A program made the position numbers and the translations under genes. From the NCBI GenBank assembly GCA_037576215.1, contig JBANDB010000013.1, forward strand, positions 2,418,001 through 2,482,000: 64,000 bases of DNA, written 5' to 3'. This document shows positions 54,505-64,000 of this stretch, one piece after another; the stretch's first letter is position 1, and each line of letters starts with the position of its first letter. Under the pieces are notes generated by a model. The model did not search any database. It was not told where the DNA came from and saw only the letters and a program-made list of their open reading frames with translations. This DNA comes from Armillaria gallica. Taxonomy: Eukaryota > Basidiomycota > Agaricomycetes > Agaricales > Physalacriaceae.

Positions 54505-57065
54505 CAAGTCAATACTGTTCGAATATTAATAGCTTTGAGTGATGTATGTACTAAAACCGAAATACCTAGGCGATTGTTCTCCGTATAAAACACGACATGT
54601 GGCCTCGTTCGGTTTTGTCTCTTTCGATTCCAGAAGATCTGAGGACGAGCAGGCTTCACGGATGATATTCCTTCGTTGCAATTCCATCCAGGCTCATCGC
54701 GTACTTCAGCTTAGACATCTGCATCCTGTACCGGCACCCTCATAAGGGCATAGATCAAAAAGAACGCCAGATAGTTGTGCATGAAACTAGACATCTTTCC
54801 GAGTGCCGCGGAAATCAGTGTTTGGACGGGGAAATTGATGTAATAGGGAGAGCATCAGGCTGTAATACTCCGAGAAGCTTCGTTAAGCGCGCCATGATAC
54901 GGACAAACACACGTTGCATCCCAAGCGGTACCTTTTCGCCAATGTTTCGTTCAGGCCTTACATATTGATATTGTTCAAACGCGCTAGATTTCGAACCGTC
55001 AGCCGTCCCGAGCAACCTCACAAGTACGGTCTCAAAGGATTTGTGTCATCAAGGATAACTGTCCGTCTAAGTATCTCATCTTGGTTCCGTCGTGGTTCAT
55101 CTTAACTGGGCGCATGATTAATCGCTGTTATCAGAGTGGCGCCGCTTCATAAATGTTGGCAACAAATTCTTGGCTGTGTTCGGAGCTCTTTCACGGGTTA
55201 TATTTTTACCAAAAGAAACTGATGAGCTGATGGTGCTTACTGGCATCTGTATAGCCTTCACGTTCTGTGTTATCGGACACCGCAAGTGAAGCAGTATGTG
55301 CCTTGTTCTTGCGATTCGGGCGCAGGCCTCCATTTTAAATATCCTTTTGTCCGAGACTGCGTATCTTTCCGTACTTTGAACAAAGAAACATGGACATTGC
55401 TTTTTAGGCTCGAGCTCAAGTCTACTCTGCTGATCACTCTTCTGGCTTCACTGTACCCCACCAACGTGTGGCTTCTTTCTGCCTGCCCTGAATCGTGATA
55501 TTTGGATGCTTCGGTCGATGAATATTCATCTGATTACGGGTATCCATCTCAATGGCGGTGTATTGATTTATCCGTTTCCTAGAACGATGATGGATCGGAT
55601 ATTTTCCCTCAAACTAGGCATAGATGCTTATTCTGACATCCGCCATTCTCTTCACGGCTACGCCCACCGCTCCTTAGATTGCTGTTCCTCGATACCGAGT
55701 CCACAAACGGCTTTCTCGCGAGGTGATCTTTCAAGATGCTATTCCGTATTGCTTTGTGAGTCAATTCTTAGCATGTTACCGTGCGAAGGCTCAAGATCGC
55801 TGTAGATCTTGCCTCAGATTTGCCATTTCGCACGGCCTCAGTTTTGACTCCTTTCCAGGGAATGTGACTGTCGGGATTCCCATAACGCTATCGTGGCATC
55901 GCAAAACAAACGATTCAAATCAAATAGACTTCGTGCTAAGAAGTAGCCCTGGAGAGGTTTCATTAGAAGGGCTCCACTTGGTCGCAGCAACCGACACCAC
56001 TCAACCTGATGGAACACTCAATGTGACTTTTCCTGGATCGGGGTGTGTCCCAAGCATCTTTTCAATAAATGCTCACTCATCCTTTTTCGAACCGTAGAGA
56101 GTACACTATCGAAGCAATCACCAATCAAACTGGTGTTGTAACAGTAGCTGCTGCCCAGAGATTCGAGGTTGCGTCTTCGTCGTACGTAATATCAAACTCA
56201 TAAACTGTCGTACCGGACGCTCATACTCAACAGTTCCTCCACGGAGTCAGTGAAAAGCACTACAGCTGCCCCACCGTACGTCATCCATGAACGCACTCAA
56301 TTGATCTGATTGTTATTGTAGGAACTCGAATTCGACCCATGGAAATCAGAAAACATCTATCATAATTGGCGCCGTAATAGGGACTCTGGTGTCTCTGTTT
56401 CTACTTGGAGGCGGGGCATTTCTCTTCATACGCCGGCGGAAATGCCGAACACCGAAGCACCATCTGTCATCCAACCTGAAGATACAGCCTGAGCTAGATT
56501 TGCATTCTCCGCCAGTTGGTAATAAAAACAGCGAAACCGTCACTCCCATGCTGGAGGATGAGATGACGCCAAACTTGGCAGACATAAGTCCGGATACAGT
56601 CGAACAGAGTCCGGAAGGAAATGTGGCTGAAGATGAGAGAGAAAGGAGAGATAGCGTCGAAATACATCTGTATGCCGATACTTCTGAGCCCCAGAGTGTG
56701 CAGCAACAGGAGGGTTCTCATGCTGTCCTGGATGATGTAGCAGCTGAGGTTTTGAGGTTGAGAGTCCAGGTACAGCAGCTCATCGAACGGGAAGCGGAGA
56801 GGGTCCAGGGCAGTGCATTTGAGCCACCGCCGGCCTATGCATAAAGAATATTTGTGGAGTAATGATCATGACTATACGAGCTGTAGCGATCCAATCTGCT
56901 TGGCGACATAGAAAGAGTATCACACATGTATATTATGCATCTCCTTGTCCATCACTATGGGCATTTTTCCCTTTTTTGTGCGTAGAAATACGTGCCCAAT
57001 ACCAAGGGATAAATCGATGCACTGTACTCGGCCGGGACCCCATCCGAACACGGAAGAATTCTTGG
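54505..57065 (+). repeat. Tandem segmental duplication, copy 2
   Basis: This is the counterpart of 49080-52690. The TATA-like tract TCTCCGTATAAAACACGACA near 54575 corresponds to TCTCCATATAAAATCCGACA near 49135, and the block around 55505-55680 matches 50810-50950. The membrane-protein gene and its downstream flank to about 57065 also match. It lacks the MITE of copy 1. Divergence between copies is substantial in noncoding parts and moderate in the gene, so the duplication is not recent. Confidence 0.75.
55736..56844 (+). CDS. Single-pass membrane protein, duplicated gene copy 2
   Basis: The first exon MLFRIAL joins over an intron (GTGAGT to CCTCAG) to FAISHGLSFDSFPGN, giving a signal-like start. 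The ectodomain reads VTVGIPITLSWHRKTNDSNQ, DTTQPDGTLNVTFPGSG and EYTIEAITNQTGVVTVAA. Short Ser/Thr-rich exons (SSTESVKSTTAAPP) lead to the helix TSIIIGAVIGTLVSLFLLGG and a basic RRRKCR. The tail carries SETVTPMLEDEMTPNLADIS, a weak coiled-coil region (EVLRLRVQVQQLIEREAERV) and ends PPPAYA. It is paralogous to 51013-52279. The second Ser/Thr exon present in copy 1 appears shortened here. Function is unknown. Confidence 0.75.
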
Positions 57066-58220
57066 CCCTTTGAGGCCGAACGACGATGACAGGAAACCAG
57101 CAGTCATAATGAAGACGGCAAGAAGTTAATAATTTACTTTCACAGGAGAGAATACTACCGCAGTGAAAAGCGGCAACCGTGGAGGTGATGATGGGCGTAA
57201 GAGAGAAACACGTAAGTAGTACGGACCACCGACCGAAACAGCCCTTTTTAGGGCGCTCCGCCTGCCAGTTAGTCTCTCGTAGACAGACGGACGATACACG
57301 CCTATGGAGGGAGGGGGTGACGGCGTGTATGTGTGTTGCTTGGCCTGTGCCATGACAGTGATACTTGCATCATCGCCGTCACGACCCGCTACCCTACATG
57401 GTGATTACTGCGCTCAATGGCGAAGACATTGGTCATTGGAATGCACTGTACACGCTGCTACGCTTGTTCTTCTAGCCATGTGGTGAGTACACTCAATCAA
57501 ATTTTGATAATAAATCTCACCCAACATACTAGGCTCAAATGTGACTCGTATACGGTAAGTATACGGGTCAGTTATCGTACGTACACGGGAAAAACCCATG
57601 CTGTACCGTTGTGCAAATCACAGCCATAACCGTATGCGGTACGGCAGGCAGCCCTATGGACCAGAATCACCACGGGGCCTGCCAACGGTGACGCTTCTCG
57701 AACGGTAAATCTAATGTCTCACCGTGCAGGAGCACACGGTGATCAGCAACTCATACGAACCCACAGCTGATTTCAAAGCGGAAAACCACGCTATAAGATT
57801 TGTTTTCAAAGTGGCCAGAGCAGTGAACTTGCAAGCAGTGCAGTGAGGTATTGTGCCGCGTAATGATGATGATGAAACTCAAAGTACCCTGCTTTTCTCG
57901 TATAGATTGATGCCCAGCCTTGAGCTGGTATTATAAAATGAACCGGATACTGGTGTTTCATCCTGATGATGAACGGTAAATACGAACGTCATGAAATTCG
58001 TCGTCGTGCTTCGACACTAGGGTTCGTACTGCCCTTGCACACAAGCACGTTTCAGGGCCCACGTTCTCCGTGGAGCACGTAGTCGGCCTCAAATTCCCAT
58101 GACCATGAGAAGCCCTTGGTGTGAATATTGTCCTACGTTATACCACTACACCGGTAGCTCAAATGCACCGCCGTGGAGTCATTACTGTCTCAACTGGAGC
58201 CATAATTGTTTCATTTACAG
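57066..58220. other. Intergenic region, no gene supported
   Basis: Short frames on both strands at 57126-57629 overlap and lack motifs. Words such as GTATACGG and CGTACGTACACGGG near 57548-57590 and CGTATGCGGTACGGC near 57632 resemble the GTACCGTA-rich tract at 48.06-48.62 kb, hinting at a shared decayed repeat. Confidence 0.35.
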
Positions 58221-58228
58221 TATAAAAG
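58221..58228 (+). promoter_or_regulatory. TATA box of the small secreted protein gene
   Basis: TATAAAAG lies 51 bp before the ATG at 58272, a fitting distance for a fungal TATA element with a short leader. Confidence 0.55.
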
Positions 58229-58271
58229 TCGAAGCATTTTCTACGAATGCCTCCAACGCACCTTCAACGAG

Positions 58272-58763
58272 ATGCAATTCGCTCTGAAAACCCTTGCTAT
58301 CGTCGTCGCCACTGCTGGTATGGCCAAGGCCATCTGTCCCGGCTACAAGTACGCTCGCAACAGAGTTCTTCCATTCGGCACCTATGCTAACCTGAAATTT
58401 TACAGCTTCGGTATTGTCGACCTTGGAGGAGGAAGCATTGGCTCTTGTACGCGACATATTTCCGAGCTGCTTCATTCACGTTTAACTGAACACTTGCAGG
58501 GAGGGTCTATGACGATTCGTGCAATTCGGCCCTGACGGTCATTACCGACAACCCGTGCACCCAGGGTTCTTTTGACTGTAGCCCTGCTCCGATCACGTTC
58601 ACCGGGTTGCACCTCGACGGCCAAAAGTAGGTCCTCCGACCTGTGGAATTATGGCAATCACTTACTGTTTCTTCATAGCTATGCCTGCCGTGGTGATCCC
58701 AATTCGGGAACTTGTGATGGACATGGTATCCAAGTCTGCGTGCGTCCCTTCTCACGCGTTTGA
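58272..58763 (+). CDS. Small secreted cysteine-containing protein (109 aa)
   Basis: Four exons fit in phase: 58272-58348, 58406-58446, 58500-58626, 58679-58763. They predict 109 residues. The signal peptide MQFALKTLAIVVATAGMAKA is followed by a mature part with seven cysteines (PGYNFGIVDLGGGSIG, RVYDDSCNSALTV, NPCTQGSFDCSP, NYACRGDPNSGTCDGHG, QVCVRPFSRV). The spacing is not that of hydrophobins or cerato-platanins. Small secreted proteins of this size in agaricomycetes are often expressed in fruiting bodies or at host contact, but no role can be assigned from sequence. The TATA box and complete splice sites support an active gene. Confidence 0.8.
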
Positions 58764-59249
58764 GAGTGAAATTGACCCCTTCATATCAGTGCCGTAATGA
58801 CGGGAACTAGATCCATTTCTCTGATGTACGAGTAATTTGATAGCTTATCACATTATACGCCTTTCCATATGTCACTACCCGTGTAATCGGAGGTCTATAC
58901 ATGTATCTCTATCAAAATAATTTTAATTTATTGCAGTATATGAGCGCATCACAGACACTCTGGTAACACGCGGGATGGACTTCAAACATTTCACGGTTCA
59001 AGAGAAGATCGACGGAATAAGAACAAAATGGTCCCCCACTGGCCCGTACCAATTCTTGACCATGAAGTTTCACAAATTCATTATCGGGGCGCGAAATGAG
59101 TAGGGATACTGTTGATTGTAAAGCCAGTAATATTCCGTTATTGTATCTAGGAGCATGGCAAGAAAATAAAATAAAATGACTGCCCTGACCTTGCATTAGC
59201 ACTCGTAGAAATCTTCTTAGTACATGAGATAAAACTATTCAGTTACCAA

Positions 59250-59312
59250 TGATCTCGGATATAAGGAATCAAACTTGGCAGAGATGGAGCACCTAGCCTC
59301 TACAGCATATCC
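59250..59312 (-). ncRNA. tRNA-like module (degenerate)
   Basis: The minus strand reads TTGGATATGCTGTAGAGGCT, then TTTGATTCCTTATATCCGA. It corresponds to 43968-44028. The T-arm consensus has decayed (GGTTCGA to AGTTTGA). Confidence 0.35.
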
Positions 59313-59477
59313 AATGAACGAACTTTGAAATCGTGAAAATATATTGCCTGGAAAGCAATACAAAATAACATTCTGCGCAAAAGATGTAGTCACTGATGGG
59401 CATATGCAAATTGGATAGAGGTGTCCATGAACCAATCTATATGCTCTCCAAAAAAAGGCCAATACGCAGCTATAATT

Positions 59478-59546
59478 CAGACATAGGGAATTGAACCCTC
59501 TTTCCATATGTTGGTGATGTCATCCTTTACACCATACCTGAGATTG
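59478..59546 (-). ncRNA. tRNA-like module (degenerate)
   Basis: The minus strand reads TCAGGTATGGTGTAAAGGAT through GGGTTCAATTCCC to TATGTCTGA. The ends pair (TCAGGTA with TATGTCTGA, imperfectly). It corresponds to 44540-44607. The anticodon arm is not well formed. Confidence 0.4.
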
Positions 59547-59784
59547 CTTGTGGAGAGACCGTTTGCGGTTAGATGGATACACCAGGAAATCGGATAGGCA
59601 CTTGGATCGAAAATGGTCATTATTTATGCTGATGGAACGGATTGTGGAGATATAGTTGAACGGTCTGCTCACGCTTTTCAAGAAGAGTGATCAATTTTCT
59701 GAGCAGTAAGGATGCAAGTATGCGCTCCTTCATCAAGGCATTATCCTTTGGGCAATTTGAAAGGGCATATGAAGGTGATATTTA

Positions 59785-59848
59785 CCATTGGATATGGCAT
59801 AATTGTTAACATGGTTGCATCTCGAGGTTTGATTCCTGGTGTCCGATT
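59785..59848 (+). ncRNA. tRNA-like module, anticodon arm missing
   Basis: The plus strand reads TTGGATATGGCATAATTG, a spacer, GAGGTTTGATTCC and GTGTCCGA. It corresponds to 45228-45285. Confidence 0.4.
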
Positions 59849-60069
59849 TTAGAACGAATCAGAGGTTGGCTTGGAATGGAAGGAAGAGCATGATGTTTCA
59901 GGCATGCAGAGGTTGCACGTGATCACACCCTTCTCTTCCTTGATCTCCCATCATCCTCATACCATCGTATCGTACCGTAGACCATATACAACACCCTCAT
60001 TCCTCTTCAAATCCTCCTTCATAGAAACCTTCTCTCATCTTTTGAAAACTCCACACCACACATCAGAAG

Positions 60070-60702
60070 ATGAGTGCCTTGCCCAAATTCAAGAAAACCA
60101 AGGTGTCGAAACCACCACTATCACCTACAACTAGAGTCTTGAGGGACAGAGGAGCATTGAAGAAGCCTACAGAATCAACTTTCCTCCCCTCAGAATTCCA
60201 GACCAATGTGGCCTCTACTGCTGGGAACCAGAGAGGTCATCTGGGAGGCCTGAGGGTGGACATGTCCAGCCTTTTAGCGAGGATGAGGAGTCTCGACAGG
60301 GAGATAGAAGGAGATAGGGAGGAGAGTGAAAGACCAGATGAAATAAATGACTGGAATGATGGAGAAGAGTTCAATGTTAGCGATGGCTTGAACAAAGTGA
60401 TGACTCAGTACCAATCCCCGCCTAGGCAACCTCTTGAAGCAAAGGTGAATCCAGTGGACAAATGTCCTAGGGAACCAACAGGGACCTCGCCAGTTGTGCT
60501 AACAAAGAAACAGCAGACCAATGCCATTGTTCAAGCGGTAGCAGCAACCAAGTCCATGCTGGAACTCAGGGTAGCAGCTGCCAAAGGCAAAGGGAGAGAC
60601 CCAGCAGAAGGACCAGGCATCCCATTGAAAGCCCCATTGAAAGGACAAGCTATGTGTGCAAAACCAGGCTCATACACTCAAGTTGAGAGGGTAATCCAAT
60701 GA
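60070..60702 (+). CDS. Retroelement ORF, gag-like N-terminal part (210 aa)
   Basis: An intact frame from ATG begins MSALPKFKKTKVSKPPLSP and is basic and proline-rich. An acidic segment follows (EGDREESERPDEINDWNDGE) and then a basic lysine/alanine-rich part with LELRVAAAKGKGRD. Such low-complexity composition suits the N-terminus of a retroelement gag. It stops before 60703, and coding-like sequence continues in other frames (60757-61377), so the original protein was longer. No domain is identified. Confidence 0.45.
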   Translation: MSALPKFKKTKVSKPPLSPTTRVLRDRGALKKPTESTFLPSEFQTNVASTAGNQRGHLGGLRVDMSSLLARMRSLDREIEGDREESERPDEINDWNDGEEFNVSDGLNKVMTQYQSPPRQPLEAKVNPVDKCPREPTGTSPVVLTKKQQTNAIVQAVAATKSMLELRVAAAKGKGRDPAEGPGIPLKAPLKGQAMCAKPGSYTQVERVIQ

Positions 60703-61514
60703 GAAATCTTCAAGATCTCCAGCTCACCCAAGATAGTCCAGCCCACAAAACATGCAATGAATCCTATGAGACCACCCTGCTCCCCCAGTGCTCTGCCAAC
60801 TCTTGACCATGCAGGCAAAAGACCACTCGACCAGGCTTACCCATCGCCCACAGAATGTGAACTCATGTTGTGGTGTCAGGCATGCCAGTCAACAAGACTG
60901 ACCCAGAGGCAGGAACTAAATCCTCCCATAGCACCCACTAGGGGTGAAGGTAGTGGAGCGGAACCTCCCAATGGCTGGAGCAGACAGATGTTGAGGAGCA
61001 AGAACACCTATGTGTCCTGGATGACCAGTTGAAGACTGCTGCTGAACATGAGGAGAAGGCAGCTGAAGCGGAATGAAAAGCTATCCAACACAAAGAGGAG
61101 GCACGCAAAGCCCTAGATTGCATTCAGGACAGGGAGAGCCACACTGAGTGAGAGTTCAACAGACTCTTGGACTGGCAACAGATTGCCCTGTAAGCAGAAC
61201 AAGACACGCGTGATCTCCAAGACCAGGCAAAGCAAGCCAAGGAGAAAGCAGAGGCAGAACAAGCCAAAGCTGTTGCTTATCAGGTGTGGCATGTTGAGGA
61301 GGTGGAAAAGGACAAGACTCTATTCCAAGTTGCTAACAACAACAGTGAGTACAAGCCCCTTCACATCCAATGGGTGATGCAAGCTCAGAAGGAATACATC
61401 CTTTGAGCCATTCGGCCCCAGCCCCATGCAAGGTCAGACACCCTAACAGGTGTCTCTTCCTACCCTTTCTTGCTTTACAAGTGCTTATGCTAACACATCT
61501 CTTCTTACCAAACA

Positions 61515-62877
61515 GTGGACACATTCATGGCAGAAGTCAAATGCGATGACATCCAGCAGTTAATCCATGAATTCCAACAATACAAAACCTTCACTACCAA
61601 CAGAGGTTCCAAATCTACAGAGCTTGATAGCAGTGCCTCTCCTAGAAACATGGGAGCAGAACCTTCCAACAGAGGTATGTCCACAACCAGTGAACAAAAC
61701 CTCAAATGTCTAACAGACAAACCAAGCATACACATTCCACACTATTGCAAAGGCAACAACAAAGATATCGCAGCCAACAGCTGGACCCTCATGAGCTGGA
61801 CAGACCATACCAACCAGACATGTACCAATCACCCCCTCAGCCATTCCAAGGCAGTGTGTTCAACTGGCCGATTCGCCAAACATTTCCCCTCCATGTCAAT
61901 GCAGGCGACAAGAATCCTTCTCCAGCCCAGATGTAAGCCCTGAATGCAACTCCTTCAAACACGTCAATGCAGACCTCATTCTAAATGCCGATGCATCCAA
62001 ATTGGAGATGAACAGAGACCCTTCCCAGCTCCTTCTACCTGAAGAGGTCACAGAGAACCTGCGCAAAGGAATGCCGAAATACCAATCCCTCACAGCATTC
62101 ACCCCCGAAGTCTGCAAGAAGGAAATGAACAGCACCATTGGCACCAAATTGGTGAAGTTCAAACTGACAACATCTGAGGAGGTCAGGATAGCCTCATTGA
62201 CCACACTCACATTGGAAGAAGAACAAGCCATGAACAACTCCAACTTGTGCAGTGCCCTCATCACATATGCTCACACTCTGGAAAAACACCTGGACATGGG
62301 GGATGGGAACTGTGGACAAATCACTGACTGAGTATGAGAGAGCCTAGCAGGTCACCTCAAATGGTGTCTAATCCATATGGATGCAGAAGGGGACCATGAG
62401 ATCCTCAAACACTACAGTGAATACATGCACCACACCAGCTGGCAAGAAGGGCACCATAACTATGATTACAGCCACAAGATCTGGGGAAAATACACCAGAG
62501 AGGTCAACAGAGAACTGTACGAAGATCTCAGACCCACCAGGGACTCAGTGCAGAATCAAAAAGTGAAGCCGGACATGCAGATGACTAGGAAACAACCCAA
62601 CACATTGAACCGTCCCCCAAGAGCAAGCGGATCAACCGTGAACAAGCTGCTCTGCATGATTTGCAGGAGTGCCTTGCATACCTTCAATGACCACTCACAT
62701 AACAAACCTGGACCTCATGTCACCTTTCAAGATGGAAAGTGGCAGGACAAGAATGGCCAAGGATACTGTATTGGTTTTAATGGCTCCAACAACTGTAGTG
62801 CCAGTGCTAAATGCCAATACAAACATGCATGCTCCCATTGTGGTGCCACCGACCATAATGCCCAGTCATCACACTGA
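61515..62877 (+). pseudogene. Retroelement gag-like region with zinc-knuckle-type motif
   Basis: Frames at 61515-61943, 62002-62331 and 62377-62877 together read as a gag-like protein. They include a helical core (LTAFTPEVCKKEMNSTIGTK, LEEEQAMNNSNLCSALITYA) and a C-terminal Cys/His cluster. The cluster reads CIGFNGSNNCSASAKCQYKH and then CSHCGATDHNAQSSH, the arrangement seen next to RTs in agaricomycete DIRS-like elements. The last expected Cys is replaced by Ser. Stops separate the three frames (near 61940 and 62330). Confidence 0.5.
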
Positions 62878-62879
62878 AG

Positions 62880-64000
62880 ATGTTTTTCTGATAATAACTC
62901 CATTCCACTACTGGGCATGGGAGGAGTTGTTGGAGAGCACAGGCACACTTCAGGAGTTTGCAGACATACCAGCTGGGATTCGTTATGGCTTCCTCATCAG
63001 TTTAGAAGACTACTACCTATCAGAAACTTTTGCACCACTGAATAATTGCACAACGAACAAACATCTAGAATTCCTCAATGAGAAATACAATGAAGAAATG
63101 GCAAAGAAATGGCTATCCAAGGGATACAAACCTGAGCAACTGTACAAACTAATAGGTGAGCATTGCACCAAAGGGCTGATAACATGAACTTATGAGAAAA
63201 GGCCATTACCATACAGCCCCATTAAGTGTGGCAGAAATGAGACCAGGGAAACTCAGCATCATTGTCAATCATTCCTTCCCAAAATCAGCTAAACAACTGC
63301 ATCTGAACCTGTCAGAAATATCAATAAATGCAATCATCAATTCCAAAAAATTCCAGTGTGCCTGGGGCACATTCTTGGAGTGTTACCTGCTAGTTGCCAA
63401 AGCACCAGAAGGAACAGAAGTAGCTGTCTTCGACATTGAGTCTGCGTTTTGCAATGTACCCACACACCCCTCGGTCAGACCATTCACAGCAGTTCAACTA
63501 GGAGACAAGATACATCTGGACCCATGCCTAAATTTTGGGGCATCACTGGCTCCTGGTATATGGGGACACATCGCTGATGCTATGGTGAAGATTCTGATAA
63601 ACAAAGGAGTTGAAGTGCTGCTGAAGTGGGTAGATGACTTCATATTCTTCTGCTATCCAAAGAACAAACTGGAGAATAGAAAGTATGCCTACAACTATGA
63701 TGAGAGCATTATATGGAAGACTGCAGAAACATTAGGTTGGCCATGGGCACCATAAAAATTCCTGCCTTTCACATACACTTTCATATACATAGGGTTCCTT
63801 TGGAACATGACAAAGAAGGAAGTCTCACTACCTGAGGTGAAGAAGTAGAAGTATTGAAAGAAGCTAGAACAGTGGGAGAGAGGCATGAAAATATTGCTTG
63901 AAGACACAGAATCAATCATTGGCATGCTGAACCACATCTGTCTTGTGGTCCCTCATGGATGGACCAGGATGCCCACACTATACAGATTCCAGAGCTCCTT
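62880..64000 (+). pseudogene. Reverse transcriptase of a DIRS-like element, broken and truncated by window end
   Basis: The frame at about 62900-63187 covers the region before the RT fingers (YKPEQLYKLIGEHCTKGL). After a stop and frameshift near 63187 it resumes at 63192 with LSVAEMRPGKLSIIVNHSFP, then KFQCAWGTFLECYLLVAKAP, the catalytic-core block VAVFDIESAFCNVPTHPS, FGASLAPGIWGHIADAM, and LLKWVDDFIFF, which holds the paired Asp of the YxDD-type motif as VDD. A stop follows GWPWAP at 63755, and the same frame continues with YIGFLWN and SLPEVKK before more stops. RTs copy element RNA into DNA. This copy cannot be functional. Confidence 0.7.

Larger units (their letters stand above)
58930..59850. 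repeat. Dispersed repeat with tRNA-like modules, copy 2
   Basis: This is the shorter counterpart of 43660-45285. It carries minus-strand tRNA-like modules at about 59250-59312 and 59478-59546, and a plus-strand one at 59785-59848, in the same order and orientation as copy 1. Several CpG positions of copy 1 read TpG or CpA here (for example TTCGATTCC against TTTGATTCC). Nothing in it encodes a protein. Confidence 0.6.
60000..64000 (+). mobile_element. Decayed DIRS-like retrotransposon, 5' and RT parts
   Basis: Starting near 60 kb the composition changes to CpG-poor and purine-rich, and a set of plus-strand frames appears in the order gag-like, zinc-knuckle, reverse transcriptase. The RT (62930-64000) has the features of the agaricomycete DIRS-like/tyrosine-recombinase group (see separate entries). 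No LTR is seen at the left end, which agrees with that group. Frameshifts and stop codons show that the copy is dead. RNase H and the expected tyrosine recombinase would lie to the right of the window. A non-DIRS assignment remains possible until the 3' part is seen. Confidence 0.65.

Noticed and set aside
54505..54760. Small conserved ORF starting at the ATG after the TATA-like tract in both duplication copies
   Set aside because: The frame is open for only about 20 codons in one copy and closes at once in the other.
57010..57060. 5S rRNA-like words (GGGACCCCATCCGAACACGG)
   Set aside because: Similarity is limited to about 20 bases; the rest does not fold as 5S, and the corresponding place in duplication copy 1 has diverged without compensating changes.

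Overview
The window looks like nuclear DNA of a filamentous basidiomycete, probably an Agaricomycete. The reasons are: genes broken by many 45-60 nt introns; F-box/LRR proteins of the basidiomycete type; a GH3 and a GH92 glycoside hydrolase beside an MFS sugar permease; single-pass serine-rich membrane proteins; and a reverse transcriptase of the DIRS-like kind common in this class. Gene models were built by hand from reading frames, splice sites and intron phase. No database search was possible.

Layout. (1) 1-18.95 kb is an accessory, repeat-built region. A unit made of an unrecognised plus-strand segment followed by a convergent minus-strand gene of about 157 codons occurs four times (A/A', B/B', C/C', D/D'). 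Unit A is split by about 7.5 kb of CpG-poor, gene-poor DNA with transposon relics and is itself CpG-decayed. All four minus-strand paralogues begin with a 6-nt coding exon. A' carries an extended C-terminus and a MITE upstream, and B' is frameshifted. (2) 18.98-25.53 kb holds two minus-strand F-box/LRR genes on either side of a plus-strand ABC half-transporter with ten exons. (3) 25.98-36.40 kb is a carbohydrate-use group: MFS sugar transporter (minus) divergent from a secreted GH3 enzyme (plus), which converges on a secreted GH92 alpha-mannosidase (minus). The GH3 frame is interrupted by one missing base. (4) 37.2-42.2 kb holds a single-exon putative nuclear protein and an APH-like kinase homologue that seems to lack catalytic residues. 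(5) 42.2-46.6 kb and 58.9-59.85 kb share a dispersed repeat carrying short tRNA-like modules without a full anticodon arm. (6) 46.6-57.1 kb encodes a signal-peptide/single-TM protein and then a tandem segmental duplication (about 49.1-52.7 and 54.5-57.1 kb), each copy with one related membrane protein; copy 1 carries a 474-bp TA-flanked MITE. (7) 58.27-58.76 kb is a small secreted cysteine-containing protein. (8) 60-64 kb is a decayed, CpG-poor DIRS-like retrotransposon that runs off the window.

Functionally, the clearest group is the transporter plus two secreted glycosidases, which fits release and uptake of sugars from mannose- and glucose-containing polymers or glycoproteins. The other genes look like lineage-specific families shaped by duplication, transposon insertion and methylation-type decay.
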